A stretch of 64,000 nt of DNA from the NCBI GenBank assembly GCA_964016985.1, contig OZ024827.1, positions 80,923,835 through 80,987,834 of the forward strand, in the 5' to 3' direction. The number at the start of each line of letters is the position of its first letter. Position 1 is the first letter of the stretch. A model generated the notes under the pieces. It made no database searches and was not told where the DNA came from. It saw only the letters and a list, made by a program, of their open reading frames with translations. Both the position numbers and the translations under genes were made by a program. This stretch comes from Anodontia alba (taxonomy: Eukaryota; Mollusca; Bivalvia; Lucinida; Lucinidae). Shown here piece after piece: positions 42,379 through 54,300 of the stretch.

Positions 42379-45300
42379 CTGTGAAAATGAAATTCGTCTA
42401 AGATTACCCAAGGAAAAAGAGATGTATCATATGGGCAGAGCCATGTGAAACGTCTTCCAGCATATGCATACAGCAAAGGCGCTGATCAGCCTACGCATCT
42501 GGGCAGTCTGATCAGAACCTTCACTGTCTGCTTACAGAATCATTGGATTCTACAGAATGTATGAATGGAGAGCAAAGGTTTGAATGATACTTGCATGTGC
42601 ATGATAATCTGAATTTGTACATGTTTGCATGCACTTTGTTTGTGTTGAGGTTTTACGGCCCAGTCAATCCAATTGGGTCATGTCGAGCGCAGTCAGTTTA
42701 CCTAACCACACTTTTACTAGGCAGGCTTAGCCCTCCAAGCAGTTAACCAGTATTATGCACATTCTTTCGCCAGAAACTGACAACTGCTCTTATTGAATCA
42801 GAGGAAGGGAGAGAATGACCATAGAAAGTATTTCATGATCAATCTCCATGAAAGAATGTTGCCGACCCGGTGGGGGTGGAACCTGAAACCTCCTGATCAC
42901 CAGTCGGACATGCATCCAACTGAGCCACCAAGACCGGCGTTTGCAGGCACTTTTTTGCTTGATGCGGCAAATATGAACCATGATGCAATCATATGCAATC
43001 CACGAAGATTCCGATCAGCCTGAGAGTCTGTTCAATTTGACCAGGCCTTGAGGTTATAAAACTTTTTTCATGTCAACTCGGCTGAGCATGAAATTTTTCC
43101 TGCTAATAAATCTCAAATTACTAACTGTAAATTCCTTCTTGCTACACATAAGCATGAAAATTTCACCGCTAATAAATATGAAAATGCCAACAAAAGTTGG
43201 CATTTTCATATTTATTAGCAGAGAAATTTTCGTACTCAGCTGAGTTGAGCATGAAAAAAAGTTTTATAACCTCGGGGCCACTGGCAGATAGTGACAACTG
43301 GTCTGACTGTAAGGATGTGCAGGCTGATCTAAGTCTTCCTGGGTGCACATTCACAAACCTCTCAATGATGGTACATTGCACCTCATATGTGCTCCTCAGA
43401 ACAATTTCATCAGCTGACAAGCACAGACCCATATCAGCTAGCACAACTAGTCTAATCAGGGCATTTACTGTCCCTTGCTGAATCTTCGGGATTTATACAT
43501 TATGATAATTTCAACATTATTTATTGCAGTTATACTGGTTGATGGCAAGTTTAAATAGCCTTACATACTACAATAAATCCACTGATTAGGAATTTGGAAC
43601 TTTTTACCTTGTGTAGATTTCTAAAATGAGCTGTTAAACGCATGTTTTCAATGCAAATGTGACTGAGATGAAATTGTAAGAAATTGATTTCATATTTGTG
43701 CATTTTATCAAAGTGAAATTCTGGCAAATAACCCACAAACTTAACAAGAAGCCATTTGGGCATTATTCCGTTTGTGAGTGATTGGCTAGTGTTTACACAG
43801 ATAAAACCCACAAAAATGAAATTCATGCTTCATTAACTCTTGTAGAAAGCAGATCTAAATTAGATTATTCACATGGGAAAGCATATGCATATGCCATAAT
43901 GCTGATTTCTATCTATACATGCTTATTTGAACATGATCGGACAAATCTGTTTCTTAACCCTGGTCCTGCTGAGCTCAGTTATGCCCTGCCTTTCAGGGCA
44001 TAAAGTACAGATCTAGAGCAGTTGGCTTCTGAAGAACTGATCTGGATCTACACTGTTTGACATTCAGTATGTGAATTTATATCAACAATCTGGATTAAGT
44101 AATCAGGCTAACTGACAATTAGAAATGGGTATGGCATCTTAACCCTTGTCCTGCTGAACCCGGATATACCTGCCTTGGCAAACAGTGTAGATCCAGATCA
44201 GTTGGCTTCTGAAGAAGCCAACTGATCTGGATCTGCACTGTTTGTCATTAAGTATGTGAATCTGGCTGAAAATGAGAAGTGAGCATGGCAACTTAATTTA
44301 TTCAGCATGACAAGGGTTAATTTATTCAGCATGAAAAGTACAGCACTAGGGAATCTTGTAGAAGGCACTGGTGAAGTGATCGTCTTTAGTATTGTAATTA
44401 CCCTATATGTATTTAGAAACTAATATTATAGTATACTTATCTTAAAATTTGAATGTTCACTTAATTGCTTGACAATAAGTCTAAAATGTACAGACTATGG
44501 AGTCAATTTGCATGAAATGTCAATTCTTATATTTTTGAGAAAAACGAGAAAAAATATTTCAAAATGTCATTCACTGAAAATTTTATCCAGCATGCTAAGA
44601 GGTATCAGAGATTGGCCTACCTCTGTCTTTTATCCTCCGTCATGAGACTTTCCTTACTTATTGAGTATGGCTTTCTACTTCGCCTTGATGGTGCTGAGGG
44701 AGGGGGCATCATTTCTTGATCCTTAGTAAACTGAAAGTACAAAACTTCATCAGTAAGTTGAAGTCAGAATAACACAATGTAACTTAAGAAACTGGTGTTA
44801 AGAGAATTGGCACTGGGAAAGACTTCAGATAGCTCCAGATAAGAGGAGGTATCCACATATTTAGGGGATAACTGCATTCAAATTTGTCATTTGGGGAGGT
44901 AAATTGGCGGTTTATGGTCAGAAATTTCATTTTACAGCAATGCGTCAGCGGAGCAGTAAAACATAATTTGCGACTGTAAAACTGCCGATTTACCTCCCCA
45001 AATGACAAATGTGAATGCAGTTATCCCCATTCTAATGCATTTATTCATTTTTTCTGTTGAAAAAAATGTACTATCTGCACAAAGCAACAAGTGCTGTGAG
45101 CTGCGTAAAACCAAATGCCAGCCAGTGAGAACCGACATTACATGATAACATCCGATTTCCGACAGTATATCGCAGAATATACCATCGCAAATTTTTGACG
45201 TTATCCAATCAGACGTCGCGTTACATATGCAAGTGCATTAGAATTTTTTATTATTTCTCCATGAAAACATGTTGTGGGTACAAAATGTTTTCATGGAGAT

Positions 45301-48300
45301 ATAAGACAAATGAGCCAGCGCAAGACAAAACCTACAATAAGACTTGTGTGGTCAGCTAAGACTCAGATCAGCCTGCGCATCTGTGCAGTCTGATCAAAGT
45401 CTTCGCTGATCCCATGTGTCTTCTACAGCCTCCAGGCTATCTACAGAAGATAAAAAAGAATCCTTGCCATACTGGGGGGATGATCAGGCTGATCTGAGTC
45501 TTTGCTGGTCACACTAATCTTATTGTAGATTTTGTCATCTAAATTATCAGGTTTTTTTTGGCCAAAAAAATATGCCTTATCTGGAGCTAGGAAATTAACT
45601 CCGTAATGACAGACCTGCCTCCTAGGAACCAAAATTTCAGTATCCAACCCAATTATTGCACTGCATGGTAAGGTTTTTCAAAATTACTGAAAACTTTGTG
45701 ATAAAAAGTGTAATTAATATTGGCATACTTCAAAGAAGTATCAGCAGAGGATTCTGGAGGGGGAGTATCTAATGATTTTTTTTTTTTCAAGCTTCTCTTT
45801 CACAAAAAATGCTGTGGTTCCTAAATAGAATCATCTTGAGAAGAATAGAATCATCTTGAGAAGAACAGAATCATCTTGAGAAGAACAGAATCATCTTGAG
45901 AAGATTGTGACAACTCTAATGAGTATCCATATCATCTGCTTTTATGGAGAACTAGATAAAACAAGAAATGTCAATAAGCAGTGCTTATTAGATACCCAAC
46001 ACCACCCCCTGTCATCCCCAACAAGGTAATGATTGCCTTCTGATAAATTGTTATGGAGATAAGAAGCAGAAACCATAAGATCTGTCACAGAACATGGTAC
46101 CTCGCCTGAATCCCGCTTTGCCTTGAAACACTAATACCAAAACATTGAACATAAATTATTTCTAATTCCGCAGCCTTGACCTCAAGGTCACTCATGTGGG
46201 TCTGCATGCTACAGCATAGAGCTTCAGACCAGTATCTAACATCAGGGCAAGTATGAACTACTTCCATCCAGAGGTTCAGAAGATATAGCCTTTTAAAAAC
46301 TTTGGCCGAAAACTTTGACCGGCGCCGACGCCAACACCATGGTGACTGCTATAGCTCTACCTGTACGTTTATACATGCAAGCTAAAATGTAACGGACCGA
46401 CAAACATACGAATGCACGGGCAATGTGAAAACAGTATAGCCTCTCCACCCACCTGCCTACAAACACAATTTACAGGGGATATAATTAAAAGGGCCATAAT
46501 ATAAAGACTCAGAAATTGTCTGACTTGCAGTAATTAGGTGGAATATAGTACCCTTAAGGGAAATTGATACACTTTCAAGGGTGGTAACTGTCAAAATTTT
46601 GCTCCCTTCTGACAGGGATCTACTCTAAAAGGAAAGAATTTGCTCCCAAGGGGAGCAAATTCTTCCCTTTTATAGTAGACCCCTTTGAAGATGGGAGTTA
46701 AAACAACTTGACAGAGTTGCCTCCCCTGAAGTGTATCAATTATGCTTAATAGACTCAAATGTACATACTGATCCTTTCCTATCAGAAATTGGAGATGGTT
46801 CTGCACTATGTCTTGGTGAGGATGTTGGTGTTGAGTTAGGAGTAGTTTTGCTGATGTCTTCAGTTGACCCCCAGCTTGTACGTCGTCGCATAGCGTGCTG
46901 AAGTCCTGCTGAGGAAGCTTGGATGAGGGAAGTAATTGCACGTGCCCGGTTACTTCTTCTTCCAGATGAATTGCGCGTAAAATTTCCGTCAGAACTGCCG
47001 GTCCCATTATCGCGATCTGAAAAGCAAGAGAGACCATTCAGTTTCTAAGAAACAAAGATAACATATATGATATCTACATATGCATGTCAAGTTATACATA
47101 TAATCATTGGAATTGTTCTATACATCAGCTGAATAGTAAACAAACAACTTCCTGACATTTTTTTTCACAGCTGGGATTATATGTATTATCCGTTTGGCCT
47201 ACACACTATTAACTTTTTAATGCTTATCCCAACTGCAGATGACACTCAATCTTTTCTGTATTGTTTCAGAGAAAACAAGCAGCCAAGTCTAATTTTCTCT
47301 AAAAAATGATACAAAAAGCAATTAGAATGTTGTTTGCTGTTCTTTTGCTTGTTAATGATTGTGTAGCCAACATATATTGGCAAGTTACAAAACAACCCTT
47401 GCCATGCTGAATAAATTAACATGCCTTGCCCACTTCTAATTGTCAGCCAATCAGATTCCTTGATAAAGATTTATGATAAAAATTCATATACTGAATGGCA
47501 AACAGTGGTGATCCAGATCAGTTGGCTTCCTCAGAAGCCAACTGATCTGGATCTACATAGTTTGCAAAGGCAGGGTTTATCCAGTTTCAGCAGGACCAGG
47601 GTTAATGCCATGAAAAGGAGACCTTTTAACATATTTACCTGAAGTATCAGTAAAAACTTATTATAGATGAAAGTGCATCAACATGAAAAGTAATTTCTAA
47701 CCTTGTTCAAGATTTAGGATAAGTTCAGTTATGGATTTGAATGATAGAATAGTTAGGATACATATAATTACAATCATGCCAACTTTAAACAGCAAACATA
47801 TCCTGATATAAAAAAATTATATATTCTGATCCAAATCCCAAATTGACAGGCCAGTTTTGTTGATCTATACTACTGTTCTATAATTGCTAAGCATGCTGGG
47901 TAAAAATTTCTGCAAACCAAATTTTGAAATAGTCTTATTTTTCCCAGAAAAATTGTTTCCACAATTTGCATGAAAGGCCAAAACCTATTTCCTGGGAAAA
48001 TAAGAAAATATTATCAATTTGTCATCTACTGAAATATTCCAATGAGTGGTAAAAGCTAAAGGATACTTACTTTTAGAGCTAAGCCTACTCGAAGTTAATA
48101 ATTCTGAAATGGAGATAAACAGAACAGTGTAATACATATCACATATGAGCTGAATCTTATCAAATAAACTTAGTGCAGTCTTTAGAAGGAAGGGAAGTAA
48201 TAATTAGATTAGGTGTTCTTGACATTTTTTCAAGGTCACCAGAGAAAATCTTCCCTTCATCCCAAGGACGATATTATGTACCCTGGTAGTAAGAACTGCT

Positions 48301-51300
48301 TGATAATTCAGTTGTCTCCCTTGGCAAATAAGGAAGAAAATTTATTAAGTGTGTCCAGGCCCCTTTAAGGTCACTGAAGCCTAAGTTTATTTGACTGCAT
48401 CATAACAAAGGCTCGGACAAGCTTTATGCCTATATAACAGTTTGTATTTCTAACAACAGGACAATAAATGATCAAATAAACATTTTACAAGTAATTTTTA
48501 TATTGACTTTTGTTAGGAGTGATGGGACAGGTAAAAGCACCCACACAGATATCATGCTATCCATCCCCAAAATAAAATGTACCCCACTGCTTTATGGATC
48601 CATGTTGAGGAATTATAAGAAACAATATCGAGTTCAAAAATTAACTTTGTTCCAAAAAAGGAAGTGAAAATGATAATTATTTGTTAAACCTAATGTGGTA
48701 GTAGCACAAGCACTCTATACTAAAGTAGGTTATGGTAATGCAATGAGATATGAAGCCATTATCTGATGAAATGTCAACCATTTAAGACAGCCTATTCAAC
48801 ACAGCTCCATCAAATTCTGTAAAGGGTAATTAACCCTTGTCGTACTGAATAAATTAAGATGCCATGCCACCTTCTAAGTGTCAGCCAATCAGATTACTTG
48901 ATCCAGGTTGTTGATAAAAATTCGCATACTGAATGACAAACAGTGCAGATCCAGATCAGTTGGCTTCTTTAGAAGCCAACTGATCTGGATCTACACTGTT
49001 TGCAAAGGTAGGCTATATCCGGGTTCAGCAGGACTAGGAATAAGATAAATAATGGTTCACAAAAGTGCTTTCTTCAAAAAATTGCACAATTTTGCGTATT
49101 ATGCTAATTTCCAATTAAAAGATGCCTAACTTTTAAAAGTTTAGCGGCTACAGCAATAAAGTGCTACTGTTAATGTTAATGTATGTGTTTTTTCTTTAAT
49201 CCTTATGACACTAGTGATCCAAATGAATAAGGGATCCAAATAGAATTTTTAAACAATCACTTTATTTGCCAAGGAACACGATGTTTCGGCCATCAAGTGT
49301 TCCTTGGCAAATAAAGTGATTGTTCCTTGGCAAATAAAGTGATTGTTTAAATTTTTTTTTTCTTTAATACAGGAGATCCAAAAAAGCCAAGATCTGGCTG
49401 TGACCAGTTTTACTTATGGGCAACCTCATCATCAATTCTGATGAAGCTTCAAATTACAAACATATTTTCTGTCCCCTACCTCATCAGTAAAAGGCGGCTT
49501 AACATAGTATTATAATTTCTACATCAATCAGGTGTCCCCTATTTCCTTAATATATAACCCCTTATTTCCTGAATACCTATGGATATACTGAGAATTTGGA
49601 TCAAGCAAATCAGTCCATCTTATTGGTCATACTTTCCATAAAGATTATGGCATACCTATTGTTTTCTCGAATTTGTGGTGCATAACTATTTAAGCTATAT
49701 TTCTATATTTTAGAAATAAATATAATGTCTGATTACGCAAATTTCAGTATTCACAATGATAACAATGCTGAGGCCAGCCCACTGTCTATCCTATAAGCTC
49801 CCCTGAAGCCTTTAATTTGGCTCTAGTGGGTGAAAAAAAGTTTTTCTGTATACCCCTACTGCAGGGAGGTATAAGTTAAAGTGGTGACAGAAATTATCAA
49901 AGTAGACAAAAATGGTAAATTAATTTGGAGGATAACTGCAAACTAAAGATGTTTTGATAAAACAATGCCATATTTATCCTAATTATTCAGACACACATTC
50001 AAGAGTACAGATCCAAAGCCGTCTGCTCTATATCAGTGTCTTCATAGTTTGTCATTCATCATTCAGCTCTTTTAGACACATTATTAACCCTAGCCCTGCT
50101 GAACCAATATATGTCCTGCCTTTCTAAACAGTGTAGATCCAGATCAGTTGGCTTCTGAAGAAGCCAACTGATCTGGATCTGCACTGTTTTTCATTAAGTA
50201 TGTGAATTTGTATCAACACCTGGATCAAGTAATCTGATTGGATGATAATTAGAAGTAGGTGTGGCATCTTTATTTATTCAGCATTGGCAAGGGTTAAGTC
50301 GTTAATATTATTATTTTTTTTTTTTTTTTCATTTGGGTTTTACGGCCCTTTCAAGAATATTTCACTTATATCAAGCTGATCCTTCATCAAAGGTGGGCAA
50401 AAACCCGAAGAACCCGGAGAAAAACCACCTGACCATCCGTAAGCAGACCTTGGCTTTCCCACATGTGACCCGAGCGAGGTGTTAAGTAGTTAAATGGACT
50501 GGTTCAAATTTTATGATAAGTACAGTAAGAAGTTACAGCATCCCAACATTGATGGTTCTATATTTACTCTAAATATTCAGTTAGTGTAGATTCAAACATA
50601 GCTCTAGATAAGGCGCTTTTCCCAACCTAAAAATATTGATATTTTTCTTATTTCTCCATGAAGACATACGTTGTGGTACTCATTAGAAGCACCTCACCGA
50701 GGCACTTCTAATGAGTACCCGCAATATGTTTTCATGGAGAAATAAGAAAAATATTTACCCGATACAGGGTTTTATCTAGACCTATGGATTCAGGGTCAGT
50801 TTGATCAGTATCTACACTGTTTGCCATTCCATCACATTTTTAGACAGTTCAACAGGTAGCAAATGTCCTCTTTCAAATTCTTGGTGGAGAATATAGTAAG
50901 CATTTAAGGTGTCTATTAGGAGTAATTAAGGTGAATTCCATGGGATCAAGCAGCTGAAAATGTGGACTACCAGTACTAGGTACCAGAAAGCCAAAGTTAC
51001 ACACACAAGGAAATGAGTTTTAATGTGAATGCATTTTTTTCGTTACCCCACATCTAACTTATTCGAGAAGTGACTGGCATGTTATGGGGAATGAATACAA
51101 CTGCAAGGTAGACAACTCTATCAAAGTTGTTTTTGCTCCCTTCTGAAAAGGAGTCTACTCTAAAATGAAAGAATTTACTTCCCTCAAAATTCGGACAAAA
51201 AAGTTACGGGGACAATTTTTTTTTAAGACATTTATCACGAATTAAATATTTCCTGGAGACAATTATTATCAAAACAGTATATTTGTCAAAGAACTGGATA

Positions 51301-54300
51301 GTTTTACAAAATGCCTGGACTTTCCTGCATGCAAATACTTTTGGTTATGAACAAAAAAAAAAAAAAAAAAAAAAAACTTAAATAGATAAAGAAAGAGAAC
51401 TTTTCTTATCCATCTCATCCTATATTCAGCACAAATATGATGTTCAGACCCTATTATATGAATCATATGATTCCCACTGTCAATACAGAAGCCCAAGTGT
51501 AGCTGGAAATTAAAAAATATTCAAAGATTATGAGTGAAAAATATTTATATGTAATGGGTATGACTGAGATGGTTTTAAGTCTTTTTTTAATCCTTAAAAA
51601 GCCAAACACAAATGCAGCTAAGACAACACTTTGAATTCTTTTTTAGTTTTTCAAAGAAAATAAGGCTTGGCATTTCATTGAATTATCGACTATGCAGATT
51701 ATTCACCTGCAATGTCAAGCCTTATTTTGATAAAAATGAGAATGTTATTGTTGAGAATGCAACAATTTTGCTTGGCGTTTGATGGTTTAAGCTCTTAAGC
51801 ATGGTGGACTGATGTGGCTAAAGCAAATGGTTTTCTGGTGAAAACAGTTATTTTCTGCAAAAATATTACTAATCACCTATAATCTCACACTAGGTTAAAT
51901 AATTATAACATACCAATAACATTTACTGCTCATGAAATTCTACCCGACTAAATTTTTCAATTCAATATGGAACTCACATGGAAAGGAGGTAATTTGTAAT
52001 GCTAGAGAATGAATGTTAACTTTTAGAGCAAATTCTTTACTGACAAATTGCATTTAACCTTTAATTGCCACTCTGTCATATGGACAAATTCAGCAGACAA
52101 CAAATTGATGATATTTTTCTTATTTTCCCCAGAAAATAGGATTCAACATTTCATGCAAACTGTCTCCATTGGGAACAATTTGTATGAAATGACAAAACCT
52201 GTTTTCTAGGAAAAATACGAAAAATATTTCAATATGTCATCTGCTGAAAATTTTACCCAGAGTGCTAAGCACTGTGAACAGTCTGTAAATTGACAAAGTA
52301 TGCTTCTACAGTTTTAAGATATTCTTAAAAAAGTGTCTGTCAAACAAACAATGGACATAAGATGAGTAAAAGAACAAAGTATTAATCACTACTAGACCTT
52401 AAAGCACTAAGCAAAGTTAGAGCAGATAACATTTTCTTTTTTTATTACTTTTCAGAGAAAATAAGATCTGACATTTCACTAGGTAGATAATTCACATGAA
52501 ATGTCAAGCCTTATTTATTCTGAAAAAAAAAAAAATCGAACTTCCATCTGCTGTAGTTGTGCTATTAGTGCTTTAACCCTTGTCATGCTGAATCAATTAA
52601 GATGCCGCGCCCATTTCTAATTTCCAACCAGTCAGATTACTTGATCCAAGTTTTTGATAGAAATTCAAATATTTAAACAGTGCAGATCCAGATCAGTTGG
52701 CTTCTTCAGAAGCCAACTGATCTGGATCTACACTGTTTGCTAAGACAGGGCATGTCGTGTTTAGCAAGAGAAGGGTTACTGGCAAAGAATGAATTTGACT
52801 ACAGAAACTGAGCACAAATAAATATTGGGATAATAATTACAACTGAAATTGTCTTCTGTTTAAAATCTTAGTACAGGTGGAACTTAATGTTACAAACTTA
52901 CTAGTAGCTATCATTAAACTATTTATTTTGGTTGAAGAACTCAGAAAAAAAATCAATGGTAAGAAAGTACCTACTGTTAAAGATGCAAACTATTATTCTA
53001 AATATTTGGCCAAACACTACAGACCCAGACTTAAAATTGCTCTTTCTCTTGGTCTACACTTTTTACTACTGCATCAGCACTTGATAGACATATCAGGTAG
53101 ACTGATGAGTCTGGTTAAGAGTTTTTCTTGTAACATATTTACCTTCAATATTGGGTCATCTTAACTCCTTTCCATTCTCACCCTAAATTGTAATTGCAGT
53201 TAACTACCTGTTGATGTGTCTTAAACTGGATGAGTGGCAAATCAGTGTAGAATCTGATCAAAGGCAGCATTCTGCAGTGTCAGATCTAAGTGTACACTGT
53301 TAGCTTAGGCCTGCCAGTCTGATTACTTAGGAAAAACATCAATGGTGTTGAGCCATAATTCTGAGTTAGTTTGCTCGAGTTGTACGGCACAGTCAACACT
53401 ATTAAGGTCATGTTGAGCCGGTCAGTTTACTTAACCACATTTTTCTGGGTTTATCAGTATGTGCACATTCTTTTGCCAGAAATCGACAATTGCTCTTTTT
53501 GAATCAGCAGAAGGGGAGAACGACCACAGAAAATATTTCATGATCAATCTCTACCAAAGGATGTTGCTGGACCTGGCGGGGATAAAACCCACAACCTCCT
53601 GATCACCAGTCGGATGCGCATCCGACTCAGCCACCGATGCCGGCATAATTAAGACATACATTTTAACCATTCCACCCCTGAAATTCTGAAATGGGTTCAT
53701 CCATATCTGCATTTGGATACATCTATTAGTGCAAATAGCGGTTTCAGTCAAAAATCAATAACAGAATTGCTAACAGTGTAGATCCTGATGAGAAGGCTCA
53801 TTATGAGCCAACTCATCTTGATCTATGCTGTCTGCAAAGGCTACCATGTTGGTCTGCAGGGATGAAAGAGTTAAATGAGTTAACATAACATCCCAAAGAG
53901 TTCATATGAACCATCCCATTTACCTCAAATTCCTCATTCATCCTAAATATCAGGATGCCTAAACTTCCTACCATAATTGTTCTGCACTTGGAACAAGTCC
54001 TATTTTTATTAGTCTTTGATAAGTCTAAAAACTACTTGAAGGGTGGTAAACAGTTAGACCTTGATCAGAGTCTGATCTAGGTTTACACTGTTTCAAAGCT
54101 CTAGATAAAGCATTTTGTTCAACCAAAAATTGTTGGGATTTTTCCTTATTTCTCCATGAAAACATTTGCTATGCACTTACCAAGGCATCTCTATTAACCC
54201 TTGTCCTGCTGAATAAATGAAGATGCCACGCCCATTTTTAATTTTTAACCAATCAGATAACTTGATCTGGATTGTTGTTATAAATTCACATACTTAATGG

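Noticed and set aside
46591..47037. 148-codon open frame on the - strand
   Set aside because: It covers the same DNA as the 46769-47016 exon, but the frame that joins to the neighbouring exons is a different one; this longer frame runs into a family H hairpin.
51352..51376. Poly(A) run as evidence of a processed retrocopy
   Set aside because: No coding or repeat body with matching orientation and no target duplication next to it.
52877..53164. 95-codon + strand frame starting MELNVTNLLVAI
   Set aside because: No recognisable family, no splice or start context and AT-rich composition; consistent with chance within an intron.
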